From positions 165,765 through 229,764 of the forward strand of contig JAEWIF010000057.1 of assembly GCA_023387335.1 (NCBI GenBank): a stretch of DNA of 64,000 bases, given 5' to 3'. This DNA comes from Pseudomonadota bacterium. Its GTDB lineage: Bacteria > Pseudomonadota > Gammaproteobacteria > Burkholderiales > Burkholderiaceae_C. Position 1 is the stretch's first letter. Each line of letters begins with the position of its first letter. Under the pieces are notes generated by a model, which worked only from the letters and a program-made list of their open reading frames with translations, was not told the origin of the DNA and did not search any database. Made by a program: the position numbers and the translations under genes. This document shows, one piece after another, positions 25,264-33,358 of this stretch.

Positions 25264-26180
25264 AGATCCTGCTGTTCGGCGCGGACGGCCAGGTGGGCTG
25301 GCGACTGCGCCACAGCCTAGCGGGGCTGGGAGAGGTCATCGCGCTGGACCGCGCAAGCCAGCCGCTGTGCGGCGACCTTCTCGACGCGGCGGGCATGGCG
25401 GCTTCGGTGGCGAGCGTGGCGCCGGACGTGGTGGTCAACGCGGCCGCTTATGTCGACGTCGATCGCGCGGAGGACGAACCGGAGCTCGCGTACGCCGTGA
25501 ACGCCGCGGCCTGCGAGGCCCTGGCGCGGGCCGCGGCCCGGCAAGGCGCGTGGCTGGTCCACTACTCCACCGACTACGTCTATGACGGCAGCGGGGACAG
25601 CCCCTGGCGCGAGACGGACACGCCGCGTCCCTTGAACGCGTACGGCCGCAGCAAGCTCGCGGGCGATGACGCCATCCTGCGCGAAGCGCCGCGGCACCTG
25701 GTGCTGCGCACCAGCTGGGTGTTCGACAGCCGCGGCCGCAACTTCGCCAAGGGCATCCTCGAGGCGGCGACGACGCGCGACGAACTGGCGGTCGTCGCCG
25801 ACCAGTGGGGCGCTCCGACCAGCGCGGCGCTGGTCGCCGATGTCACCGCCCATGTCTTGCGCGCGATCGCGAATGCGGGCGAACCGGAGCGCCTGGCGGG
25901 CCTGTACCACCTGGCGGCCGCCGGATTCACCGACCGCCACGGCTACGCGCGACTGCTGTTGCAGGAAGCCGCGAGGTGCGGTTGGCCGCTGCGCACCACC
26001 GCGGACAGCGTCGAGGCCGTCGCATCGACCGACCACCCGACGCGAGCGGCGCGCCCGAAGAACTCGCGGCTGGACACGACGCGGCTGCGGGACACGTTCG
26101 GCCTCATCCTGCCGCCATGGCAGGATGGCGTTCGCGCCGTGGTCGAAGCACTGGCGCGGCAACGAGCCACCCCCACCTGA
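25260..26180 (+). CDS. rfbD: dTDP-4-dehydrorhamnose reductase
   Basis: Last step of dTDP-L-rhamnose synthesis: NAD(P)H-dependent reduction of the 4-keto sugar. 306 residues, typical. Cofactor motif GADGQVGWRLR near the N-terminus, NAAAYVDVDRAEDE, HYSTDYVYDGSGD, and YGRSKLAGDD with the catalytic Tyr/Lys. Start ATG 25260 overlaps the rfbB stop by four bases, showing translational coupling. rfbA begins two bases after its stop. Confidence 0.95.
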   Translation: MKILLFGADGQVGWRLRHSLAGLGEVIALDRASQPLCGDLLDAAGMAASVASVAPDVVVNAAAYVDVDRAEDEPELAYAVNAAACEALARAAARQGAWLVHYSTDYVYDGSGDSPWRETDTPRPLNAYGRSKLAGDDAILREAPRHLVLRTSWVFDSRGRNFAKGILEAATTRDELAVVADQWGAPTSAALVADVTAHVLRAIANAGEPERLAGLYHLAAAGFTDRHGYARLLLQEAARCGWPLRTTADSVEAVASTDHPTRAARPKNSRLDTTRLRDTFGLILPPWQDGVRAVVEALARQRATPT

Positions 26181-26182
26181 CC

Positions 26183-27061
26183 ATGCCGAACCCCGCGCCC
26201 CGCAAGGGCATCATCCTCGCCGGCGGCGCCGGCACGCGGCTGCATCCGGCGACGCTGGCCATCTCCAAGCAGCTGCTGCCGGTGTACGACAAGCCGATGG
26301 TGTACTACCCGCTGACCACGCTGATGCTCGCGGGCATCCGCGAGGTGCTGGTGATCAGCACGCCCGAGGATGTGTCGCGCTTCGAGCAGTTGCTGGGCGA
26401 CGGCAGCCGATGGGGCATGGACATCGCGCATGCGGTGCAGCCGCGGCCCGAAGGCCTGGCACAGGCCTTCATCATCGGCCGCGACTTCATCGCCGGCGCG
26501 CCCAGCGCGCTGGTGCTGGGCGACAACATCTTCCACGGGCACGACCTGGTGCCGATGCTCAAGCAGGCGAACGAGGACCGCGAAGGCGCCACCGTGTTCG
26601 CCTATCACGTGCGCGATCCGCAGCGCTACGGCGTGGTCGCCTTCGACGGGCAGGACCGCGCCACGTCCATCGAGGAGAAGCCGCTCCATCCGCGCAGCAA
26701 TTTCGCGGTGACGGGCCTGTACTTTTACGACGAGCAGGTCTGCGACATCGCCGCCGGCATCCGGCCTTCCGCGCGCGGCGAACTGGAGATCACCGACGTC
26801 AATCGCCATTACCTGGAGCGCGGCCGGTTGCGCGTGCGGACCATGGGCCGCGGCTTCGCCTGGCTGGACACCGGCACGCACGAGAGCCTGCTGGAGGCCA
26901 CCCAGTTCATCCACACGCTGGAACAGCGCCAGGGCCTCAAGGTCGCCTGCCCCGAGGAAGTGGCGTGGCGCAATGGCTGGATCGACGACGACCGGCTGCT
27001 CGCGCTGGCCCAGCCGCTGGGAAGCTACGGCGCGTACCTGGCCGGACTGCTGAAGGGCTGA
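26183..27061 (+). CDS. rfbA: Glucose-1-phosphate thymidylyltransferase
   Basis: First enzyme of the rhamnose pathway: dTTP plus glucose-1-phosphate gives dTDP-glucose. 292 residues. Signature GGAGTRLHPATLAISKQLLP at residues 14-33, then YDKPMVYYPL, LVLGDNIFHGHDL with the catalytic Asp, SIEEKPLHPRSNFAVTGLYFYD, and AWLDTGTHESLLEA. The family is feedback-inhibited by dTDP-L-rhamnose. Third gene of the operon, starting two bases after rfbD and ending four bases before rfbC. Confidence 0.96.
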   Translation: MPNPAPRKGIILAGGAGTRLHPATLAISKQLLPVYDKPMVYYPLTTLMLAGIREVLVISTPEDVSRFEQLLGDGSRWGMDIAHAVQPRPEGLAQAFIIGRDFIAGAPSALVLGDNIFHGHDLVPMLKQANEDREGATVFAYHVRDPQRYGVVAFDGQDRATSIEEKPLHPRSNFAVTGLYFYDEQVCDIAAGIRPSARGELEITDVNRHYLERGRLRVRTMGRGFAWLDTGTHESLLEATQFIHTLEQRQGLKVACPEEVAWRNGWIDDDRLLALAQPLGSYGAYLAGLLKG

Positions 27062-27065
27062 TCGC

Positions 27066-27617
27066 ATGAAGGTCACGCCCACCCGCCTGCCCGAGGTGCT
27101 GCTGATCGAGCCGCACGTCATGGCGGATGCGCGCGGCTTCTTCATGGAGAGCTGGAACCAGCGCGCGTTCGATGAGGCGGTGGGCACCGGGGTGCGCTTC
27201 GTGCAGGACAACCATTCGCAGTCCGCGCGCGGCGTGCTGCGTGGATTGCACTACCAGCTGAAGCATCCGCAAGGGAAGCTCGTGAGGGTCGTGAACGGCC
27301 GTGTGTTCGACGTGGCGGTGGATCTGCGGCGGGCCTCGCCGCGGCTGGGACAGTGGGTCGGCTTCGAGCTCAGCGCCGAGAACCGCCGCCAGATGTGGGT
27401 GCCGCCGGGATTCGCCCACGGCCTGCTCGTGCTCTCCGGGCAAGCGGACGTGCTCTACAAGGTCAGCGACTATCACCACCCCGAGGACGAGCACTCATTG
27501 GCCTGGGACGATGCGCGGGTGGCCGTGCAATGGCCGCTGGATGAGTTGGGCGCGGCGCCCACGTTGTCGGATCGGGATCGGGCCGCGCGCCGCTGGGAGG
27601 CGGCGCAGCTCTACTGA
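27066..27617 (+). CDS. rfbC: dTDP-4-dehydrorhamnose 3,5-epimerase
   Basis: Third enzyme of the pathway, inverting C3 and C5 of the 4-keto sugar. 183 residues, normal size. Cupin-fold motifs are DARGFFMESWN, QDNHSQSARGVLRGLHYQ (catalytic His), GRVFDVAVDLRR (catalytic Asp), and WVPPGFAHGLLVLS. Closes the rfbBDAC operon. It ends 7 bases from the convergent NUDIX gene, with no room for a separate terminator. Confidence 0.96.
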   Translation: MKVTPTRLPEVLLIEPHVMADARGFFMESWNQRAFDEAVGTGVRFVQDNHSQSARGVLRGLHYQLKHPQGKLVRVVNGRVFDVAVDLRRASPRLGQWVGFELSAENRRQMWVPPGFAHGLLVLSGQADVLYKVSDYHHPEDEHSLAWDDARVAVQWPLDELGAAPTLSDRDRAARRWEAAQLY

Positions 27618-27624
27618 AGCCGCG

Positions 27625-28158
27625 CTACTCCGCCCGCTTCTGCCACTCCACGAACTCGGGCTCGTAGCCCTTGCCGCGCAACCAGTCCGCCAGCGCGAAG
27701 CCCGTGCCCGCGGGCCAGCACTTCACCTGGTCGTAGGCATACAGCCGCCAGTCCACCAGCTCCGGCGAGAGCTTCACCTCGCCTTCCGCGCGCACGTGGT
27801 AGGCGATGATGACCTGGTTCATGCGCTGGAAGTCGTACACGCCTATCAGGTTGACCTCCTGCGCGTCGAGGTTCGTCTCTTCCTTCAGCTCGCGCCGGAT
27901 ACCGTCGTGCGGCGTCTCGCCGGCCTCCATGAAGCCGGTGATCAGCGCATAGACCTTGGCGGGCCAGGCCGCGTTGCGCGCCAGCAGGATCTGGTCCCGG
28001 TACTGCACCACCGCGGCCAACACCGGCGTCGGGTTGTTCCAGTGCGTCCAGTGGCAGGCCGGGCAGCGCAGCCGCTCGCGCGGACCACTGTCCTCGAGCT
28101 CGGTGATCGGCTGCAGCGCGGTGGCGCACTGCGGGCAGAACTTCCAGTCCGCGCTCAC
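27625..28158 (-). CDS. NUDIX hydrolase with N-terminal zinc ribbon (NudC-like)
   Basis: Pyrophosphohydrolase of 177 residues. Residues 1-35 form a zinc ribbon with CPQC and CPAC pairs. The NUDIX box is intact: GFMEAGETPHDGIRRELKEE, continuing T-N-L. The organisation resembles the C-terminal half of NADH pyrophosphatase NudC, but the N-terminal NudC domain is absent and the NudC SQPWPFPxS signature is not seen. The substrate is therefore uncertain. The GTG start at 28158 overlaps the cysM stop (GTGA), so it is expressed with cysM. Confidence 0.88.
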   Translation of the reverse strand: MSADWKFCPQCATALQPITELEDSGPRERLRCPACHWTHWNNPTPVLAAVVQYRDQILLARNAAWPAKVYALITGFMEAGETPHDGIRRELKEETNLDAQEVNLIGVYDFQRMNQVIIAYHVRAEGEVKLSPELVDWRLYAYDQVKCWPAGTGFALADWLRGKGYEPEFVEWQKRAE

Positions 28159-29066
28159 GCGGGGAACACGCCCGTGGAGAGATAACGGTCGCCGCGGTCG
28201 CAGACCACGAACACGATGGTGGCGTTCTCCACCTGCGCCGCCACCTGCTGCGCGACCCACAGCGCGCCCGCGGCCGAGATGCCGCCGAAGATGCCTTCCT
28301 CACGCGCCATGCGCCGGCACATCTCCTCGGCCTCGTCCTGGCTCACGTAGATGAGTTCGTCCACGTGCGAGGGGTCGTAGATCTTCGGCAGGTACTCCTG
28401 CGGCCACTTGCGGATGCCGGGGATGCGCGAGCCTTCGCTGGGCTGCGCGCCGATGATGCGCACGTTGGGGTTCTTTTCCTTCAGGTAGCGCGACACGCCG
28501 GTGATGGTGCCGGTGGTGCCCATGGCGCTGACGAAGTGCGTGATGCGCCCGCCGGTCTGCTCCCACAGCTCGGGACCGGTGGTCTCGTAGTGGATGCGCG
28601 GGTTGTCCATGTTGGCGAACTGGTCGAGCACGCGGCCCTTGCCCTCGCGCTGCATGTTCTCGGCCAGGTCGCGCGCGTACTCCATGCCGCCGCTCTTCGG
28701 AGTGAGCAGCAGCTCGGCGCCGAACGCCTTCATGGTCTGGGCGCGCTCGATCGACAGGTCCTCCGGCATGATCAGCACCATGCGGTAGCCCTTGATGGCC
28801 GCGGCCATCGCGAGCGCGATGCCGGTGTTGCCCGAGGTCGCCTCGATCAGCGTGTCGCCCGGCTTGATCTCGCCGCGCTCCTCGGCGCGGCTGATCATCG
28901 ACAGCGCCGGACGGTCCTTCACCGAGCCGGCCGGGTTGTTGCCTTCCAGCTTGCCCAGGATGACGTTGCCCCGGCGCTTGTTGGCCTCGGCGCCGATTCG
29001 CTGCAGCGCGACCAGCGGCGTCTTGCCTACGGCGTCTTCGATGGTGGGATAGGTGCGCGGGTCCAT
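28155..29066 (-). CDS. cysM: Cysteine synthase B (O-acetylserine sulfhydrylase)
   Basis: PLP-dependent enzyme of 303 residues that makes cysteine from O-acetylserine, and in the CysM type can also use thiosulfate. Motifs: EGNNPAGSVKDRPAL carries the PLP lysine, EATSGNTGIALAMAAA binds phosphate and substrate, and the C-terminal GISAAGALWVA. The length and the NPAGSVKDR pattern favour CysM over CysK. The ATG at 29066 is only 41 bases from the divergent tRNA-Leu gene, so its 5' leader must be very short or its promoter must overlap the tRNA. Confidence 0.94.
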   Translation of the reverse strand: MDPRTYPTIEDAVGKTPLVALQRIGAEANKRRGNVILGKLEGNNPAGSVKDRPALSMISRAEERGEIKPGDTLIEATSGNTGIALAMAAAIKGYRMVLIMPEDLSIERAQTMKAFGAELLLTPKSGGMEYARDLAENMQREGKGRVLDQFANMDNPRIHYETTGPELWEQTGGRITHFVSAMGTTGTITGVSRYLKEKNPNVRIIGAQPSEGSRIPGIRKWPQEYLPKIYDPSHVDELIYVSQDEAEEMCRRMAREEGIFGGISAAGALWVAQQVAAQVENATIVFVVCDRGDRYLSTGVFPA

Positions 29067-29107
29067 CGCACCACTGTGCCATAATTTTTTCTGCGCTCTT
29101 CAACGCT

Positions 29108-29194
29108 GCCGGAGTGGCGAAATCGGTAGACGCAGCAGATTCAAAATCTGCCGGTGGCAACACCGTCCCGGTTCGATTCCGGGCTCCGGCACCA
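29108..29194 (+). tRNA. tRNA-Leu (anticodon CAA)
   Basis: 87 bases with an encoded CCA end. The acceptor arms GCCGGAG (29108-29114) and CTCCGGC (29184-29190) pair fully. The anticodon stem GCAGA/TCTGC encloses the loop TTCAAAA, giving anticodon CAA for the UUG codon. A long variable arm (class II, CCGGTGGCAACACCG region) and GGTTCGATTCC T-loop are present, as expected for leucine tRNA. Confidence 0.95.
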
Positions 29195-29228
29195 GCGCCT
29201 CACCCCGATTCACCGCGCACAAAAAAGA

Positions 29229-29249
29229 CGCCCGGCACGCGGCCGGGCG
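29229..29249 (-). terminator. Intrinsic terminator for the H-NS gene
   Basis: Perfect 8-base stem CGCCCGGC / GCCGGGCG with a 5-base loop. On the minus strand it is followed by TCTTTTTT. It lies about 160 bases downstream of the H-NS stop and is oriented for that gene. The rest of the 29195-29411 gap holds nothing else that I recognise. On the plus strand no T-run follows the tRNA. Confidence 0.8.
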
Positions 29250-29411
29250 AAGAACCTCCATGGCTGGGACCGTAACCAAGGACCGATCCCGCTGTGAATA
29301 GTGGGCGAATGGACGAGGCAGCGCAGTAAGGCTCAGCCGCAAGCGCTGGCTCGTCGGTTTCCCATCGCGGTGTAGGCCGACACGCCGTGCCGGCTTTCCG
29401 GGGCCAGCTCT

Positions 29412-29741
29412 TCAGCGGATCTCGAAGTCCTCGAGCTTGCGGCCCTTGGCCAGCGCATCCACCACCCACTGCGGCTTGCGGCCACGGCCGCCGGACCAGG
29501 TCTCGCCGTTCGGTCCGCGGTACTTGGCGGGCGCGGCCGACTTCGCGGAAGAGCTGCGGCGCGGCGCGCGCTGGCGGCCCGACGAGGAGACGCTCAAGCC
29601 CAGGTCCTCGGCCGTGAGCCCGTACGCCTTGATCTTGGCCTTGATGTCGGCGATGGCGTCCTCGGTCTCCTGCCGGCGCAGCTGCTCCGCCTGCGCGAGC
29701 AGCTTCTCGGCCTGCTCCTTGAGTTCCAGGTAAGTGGGCAT
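29412..29741 (-). CDS. H-NS family nucleoid protein
   Basis: DNA-binding protein of 109 residues. Residues 1-40 form the coiled-coil oligomerisation helix (ELKEQAEKLLAQAEQLRRQETEDAIADIKAKI, split by charged turns), followed by a basic linker (SGRQRAPRRSSSAKS). The C-terminal domain carries KYRGPNGETWSGGRGRKPQWV, the H-NS DNA-binding core with the GRGRKPxW loop. This short form is typical of Burkholderiales H-NS homologues that silence AT-rich or acquired DNA. It has its own leader and terminator. Confidence 0.93.
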   Translation of the reverse strand: MPTYLELKEQAEKLLAQAEQLRRQETEDAIADIKAKIKAYGLTAEDLGLSVSSSGRQRAPRRSSSAKSAAPAKYRGPNGETWSGGRGRKPQWVVDALAKGRKLEDFEIR

Positions 29742-29875
29742 GGGCGAAGGCTCCTCTTGGAAAGTCGAGTGGAAGTGCGGCGGATTCTAGGCTGCGGATG
29801 GGGTTCGATCCGAGCCGGTTGCAGGGTCCGCGGCGAAGGCGCATCCTTCCAGACCCACTGCCGCAAGGAGCCGCC

Positions 29876-30925
29876 ATGTCCTCCGCCCGCCTGGTGAAGC
29901 TCGCCCGCGAGGCGCGCCGTTGCTGCCTCGCCGCCGTCCTGGCCCTGGGCTTGCTGCCGGTGGGCCTGACCGCGACGCCAGGCCCCTCGCAACAGCAGGC
30001 GGCGGTGGAGGCGTTGAAGCGCGCACACGCCGCCGTGGTCGGCGTCGAGGTCAGCGCCACGCCCGGTGCGCGCTCGGCCGAGACGCTGGGCCGCGAGCGC
30101 AGCGGCTCCGGCGTGGTGATCGGCCCCGACGGCCTGGTGCTCACCATCGGCTACCTGATGCTCGAGGCCGAGACCATCCAGGTCGTCACGCAGGACAAGC
30201 GCACCGTGCCGGCGCGCGCCATCGCGTACGACCTGGCCACGGGCTTCGGCCTGCTGCGCACGCTGCTGCCGCTGCGCGGCATCACGCCCGTGCCGCTGGG
30301 ATCGATCGCCGACCTGGACAAGGGTGAAGCCCTGATGGCGGCCAGCGGCGGCGAGGACGGCGAGGTCGGGCTCACCCACGTGATCGCCAAGCGCCCGTTC
30401 TCCGGCTACTGGGAGTACCACATCGAGATGGCGCTGTTCACCAGCCCGCCGATCGACAACCACAGCGGCGCCGCGGTGTTCAACCAGCGCGGCGAACTGC
30501 TCGGGGTGGGCAGCCTGCTGGTGGTCGACGCCACCGGCCAGGGCCGTCCCCTGCCCGGCAACATGTTCGTGCCGGTCGACCTGCTCAAGCCCATCCTGGC
30601 CGAGCTGCAGCAGAACGGCCTCTCGCGACAGAGCCGCCGGCCGTGGCTGGGCCTCACGTCCAGCGAGCAGGGCGGCCACGTGCGGGTGGTGCGCGTCAGC
30701 CAGGACAGTCCGGCCGAGGCGGGCGGCATGCGGCCGGGCGACGTGGTGCTGGAAGTCGACGGCTCGAGCGTGGCCACGCTGGAGCAGTTCTACAAGAAGC
30801 TCTGGGACCGGGCCACGCCCGACGCCGAAGTGCGGCTCACGGTGCAGCAAGGCGAGGAGCAACGGACGCTCACGCTCAAGCCGGTGGACCGGATGAGCAC
30901 CATGGCGCGGCCGGCGGGCATCTGA
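29876..30925 (+). CDS. Trypsin/HtrA-fold protein with PDZ domain, catalytic triad lost
   Basis: Exported or membrane-anchored protein of 349 residues with an N-terminal hydrophobic signal (about residues 16-33), a trypsin-like domain and a PDZ domain (about 245-335; RVSQDSPAEAGGMRPGDVVLEVDG, split by the carboxylate loop). Aligned to HtrA/DegP motifs, the triad is broken. The histidine of T-N-A-H-V-V is Tyr93 in VLTIGYLM. The aspartate of the T-D-L-A-V-L motif is lost in ATGFGLL (121-127). Only the serine position remains (DNHSGAAV, Ser197), and the GGP part of GNSGGP is gone. Likely a pseudo-protease used for binding. ATG 29876 has AAGGAG upstream. It may be co-transcribed with the next two genes. 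Confidence 0.82.
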   Translation: MSSARLVKLAREARRCCLAAVLALGLLPVGLTATPGPSQQQAAVEALKRAHAAVVGVEVSATPGARSAETLGRERSGSGVVIGPDGLVLTIGYLMLEAETIQVVTQDKRTVPARAIAYDLATGFGLLRTLLPLRGITPVPLGSIADLDKGEALMAASGGEDGEVGLTHVIAKRPFSGYWEYHIEMALFTSPPIDNHSGAAVFNQRGELLGVGSLLVVDATGQGRPLPGNMFVPVDLLKPILAELQQNGLSRQSRRPWLGLTSSEQGGHVRVVRVSQDSPAEAGGMRPGDVVLEVDGSSVATLEQFYKKLWDRATPDAEVRLTVQQGEEQRTLTLKPVDRMSTMARPAGI

Positions 30926-31011
30926 TCCCGCGATGCGAGCTTCCATCCGACAGGCCGATGGCAGCCGGACCGACACCTCCAAGCCCAGCCGTGGATAGGC
31001 TCTGAACCAGG

Positions 31012-31030
31012 CCCTCCGCGGGCCGGAGGG
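31012..31030 (+). promoter_or_regulatory. Hairpin sequestering a Shine-Dalgarno sequence
   Basis: Perfect 7-base stem CCCTCCG (31012-31018) / CGGAGGG (31024-31030) with a 5-base loop. The right arm is the GGAGGG ribosome-binding site of the small membrane protein whose TTG start follows 8 bases later. Pairing would hide the site, suggesting translational control or coupling to an upstream ribosome. No T-run follows, so it is not a classic terminator. Confidence 0.5.
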
Positions 31031-31038
31031 AAGCACCT

Positions 31039-31221
31039 TTGCAGCACGAAGCACCGCCCGATCGGCCGCGAGGCCGCATCCGCCGCTTCGTCACGCGCTG
31101 GTCGGGCGTGGTGATCGCGGCGCTGGTGCTGCTGGGCCTGTCGCAGGCGCTGTGGTGGTGGGAGACCTGGCCGGTGCGTCAGCTGCTCGACCAGCAGGCC
31201 GCCGCGAGCGGAGGCCCGTGA
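31039..31221 (+). CDS. Small single-span membrane protein
   Basis: Product of 60 residues. A basic, proline-rich N-terminus (residues 1-20) precedes one transmembrane helix (VVIAALVLLGLSQALWWW, about 24-41) and a short polar tail, which predicts an inside-out orientation with the tail in the periplasm. No ATG is available. TTG 31039 has a strong GGAGGG site buried in the hairpin at 31012-31030. Its stop overlaps the ATG of the following large gene by one base (TGATG), a strong sign that both are real and coupled. No family recognised. Confidence 0.68.
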   Translation: MQHEAPPDRPRGRIRRFVTRWSGVVIAALVLLGLSQALWWWETWPVRQLLDQQAAASGGP

Positions 31222-33356
31222 TGAGCGGCTGGCGGTCCCTGCTCGCGCCGTTGCGCCGGCTTCGCCTCGATGCCCGGCAGGTGGTCATCGCGCTGCTCGC
31301 GGTCTGGTTCCTCGGACTGGTGGGCGCCGCCGTGCAGCTCGAACGCTGGCAGGAGCAACTGACCCGCACGCTGCTGCAGCTGGCGGCCGACAAGGAGTTC
31401 CGCGCGCGCGTGGCGCAGCGCGACCAGATCGATCCGCAGTGGTACCGGCGCAAGGCGCTGGTGCTGCTCGCCGCGCTGGAGAAGGTCCGGCGCGACACCT
31501 GGTGGACGCTGTCCATCCCCGGCTCCTGGAACCGCTTCGACGACCTCGAAGAGCGCCTGGCCGCGCGCATGGAGCGCGAGTTCGCGGACATCGTCCTCGA
31601 CACGGTGCGCCGCGAGCTCTTCGCGCGCGGTTCGCGGCTGACCGGCGCGCCGCTCGCGCCCGGAGGTGCGGACCTGCGCTCGCCGATCGAATGCGCCGCT
31701 CCGCCGGTGGCGCGGTCGCAGTCCGTGCCGGCCGCGGCCGTCCACGGCGCCGAGGGCCTGCCCGAGTTCGCCGCCCTGCGCGACTGGCTCGCCTCGCTCG
31801 GCGAGCTCGAGGGCGCGGTTCACGCGTGGCAGGCGCTGCACCGGCAGCCGGGGGACGAGGGCATCACCCACCTGCGCCGGCTGGTGCACCACACGCTGGA
31901 CGCCGACCTGCCGGGCCCGCTGACGCGCAGCGTGGAGCTGTTCAACGCGATGGCGCAGGACGAGACCGCCTCGGCGGCCCAACTGGTCACCGCGCTGCAG
32001 ACCGCCGCGCGGTGCACCTTCCTGCAGGGCAGCGCCGCGCTCGACACGCGCCTTCTCGCCAACAACGAGCTGCTCGCGCTGGAGCAGGCGCTGGTCGAGC
32101 GCAGCGCGGGCCTCTTCGACCTGCGCCGCCAGGAGCCGCCGGGCCCGGGCCTGCAGCGCCTGGCCGCGGTCCACACGCTGCTGCAGCAGGAGGACGCGCT
32201 GCTCGCGCGCGGCAACACTGCCTGGATGCGCGAAGGCCGCCTGCCGATCGGACCCGGCCAGCAGGCGTTGCTGCAGCAGGCGGCGGGCATGACGCTGCTG
32301 GGGCCGGAGGTCGTCGACCGGCTGCATGCCCAGTCGGACGCCGCGTTCCAGAAATTCCGCCGCCAGTTCGATGCCCTCTTCGGCCGGCGCGGCGAGCCGG
32401 GGCTGGTGTGGGATGCGACGAACGTGCGGTACGCCTTCTCGCCGCAGCGCGCGGCGCTGCGCGATGGCCTGGCCCGCCTGCTGCAGGAGCCGCGCATGCA
32501 GTTGCGCGCCGACGGCAGCGTCGGGCCGGCGCCGGCTTCCTTCGAGGAGGCGCTCGCCGTGATGGACACGCGCCGGCGGCTGCGCCGCGAGGTGCTGCCC
32601 ACGCTGCCGGAAGTCGCGCGGCCCTCGGTCGCGCGCCTGGTCGACGCCCGGCTCGCCCTGCTGGCCCACGACGCGGCCGCCAACGCCATCCGCGCCGCGC
32701 TGCCGCAAGACCCTCGAGCGCATTTCGACCCGTACGCCTTCCGGGCGCAGCGGGAGAAGCTCTCGCAGGTGCAGGCGGTGCTGGTCACGCTGGGCGCTCC
32801 GGACCTCGCCCAGCGGCTCGGCACCCAGCAGGCGGCGGAAATCGGCGCCCGGCTCGCGCGGGCGAGGGAGGAGTTGCGCGCGATGCCGCTCTTCTCCGCG
32901 CGCGCCGCCGACTTCAGCTGGTGGCGCGGCGAGCCGGCGCCGCTGCTGCGGGCGCTGGGCGTGGGCGATGCGGGGCAGCTGCAGCAACTGCTGGCCGGGC
33001 AATACCGGCAGATCGAGGCGTTGTCACGGCAGGCGGAGCAGTTCCTGGCCGCCGCGGACGGCTCGCTCGCCGCCGATCCTTCGGTGCAGGACTGGCAGCG
33101 GCTGGTGCGCGAGATGGACCGTTGGCGCGGCCACCTTCCGGACAGCAGCCTCTCGGCGATGGAGCGCTACCTGCTCACGGTCGGGCCGCAGCTGCGAAGG
33201 GAGAACTGCGGCGAGCTGCTGATGGCGCAGAGCCCGCCGCGGCATGAGGACGAGGTCGCGCGGCAGCTGACGCTGGTGCACAACGCGTTGGTGGACAGGT
33301 GCGGGCAATTGCGGTCGGACGGCTCGACGAATGCCCTGGGAATCGGCGGCCGCTGA
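31221..33356 (+). CDS. Large membrane-anchored helical protein of unknown function
   Basis: Protein of 711 residues. One N-terminal transmembrane helix (VVIALLAVWFLGLVGAAVQL, about residues 21-40) anchors a long, almost entirely helical domain rich in Ala, Leu, Arg and Gln, presumably periplasmic. Four or five Trp-rich short motifs occur (WWTLSIPGSWNRF, FSWWRGEP). Cysteines are few (CAAPP, RCTF, NCGE, RCGQ). The architecture and composition faintly recall the C-terminal region of TssM/IcmF proteins, but I see no diagnostic motif and no other secretion genes nearby. It is coupled to the 60-residue membrane protein and follows the pseudo-protease, so the three may form one envelope complex (inference). 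Confidence 0.75.
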   Translation: MSGWRSLLAPLRRLRLDARQVVIALLAVWFLGLVGAAVQLERWQEQLTRTLLQLAADKEFRARVAQRDQIDPQWYRRKALVLLAALEKVRRDTWWTLSIPGSWNRFDDLEERLAARMEREFADIVLDTVRRELFARGSRLTGAPLAPGGADLRSPIECAAPPVARSQSVPAAAVHGAEGLPEFAALRDWLASLGELEGAVHAWQALHRQPGDEGITHLRRLVHHTLDADLPGPLTRSVELFNAMAQDETASAAQLVTALQTAARCTFLQGSAALDTRLLANNELLALEQALVERSAGLFDLRRQEPPGPGLQRLAAVHTLLQQEDALLARGNTAWMREGRLPIGPGQQALLQQAAGMTLLGPEVVDRLHAQSDAAFQKFRRQFDALFGRRGEPGLVWDATNVRYAFSPQRAALRDGLARLLQEPRMQLRADGSVGPAPASFEEALAVMDTRRRLRREVLPTLPEVARPSVARLVDARLALLAHDAAANAIRAALPQDPRAHFDPYAFRAQREKLSQVQAVLVTLGAPDLAQRLGTQQAAEIGARLARAREELRAMPLFSARAADFSWWRGEPAPLLRALGVGDAGQLQQLLAGQYRQIEALSRQAEQFLAAADGSLAADPSVQDWQRLVREMDRWRGHLPDSSLSAMERYLLTVGPQLRRENCGELLMAQSPPRHEDEVARQLTLVHNALVDRCGQLRSDGSTNALGIGGR

Positions 33357-33358
33357 AG

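Noticed and set aside
29798..29875. Longer N-terminus for the pseudo-protease gene
   Set aside because: The extra codons give a Pro/Arg-rich tail without a signal peptide. ATG 29876 has an AAGGAG site and restores a normal signal sequence.
31221..33356. Type VI secretion TssM assignment for the 711-residue protein
   Set aside because: Only general helical character and one N-terminal helix fit. Walker motifs, the typical C-terminal motifs and neighbouring tss genes are missing.
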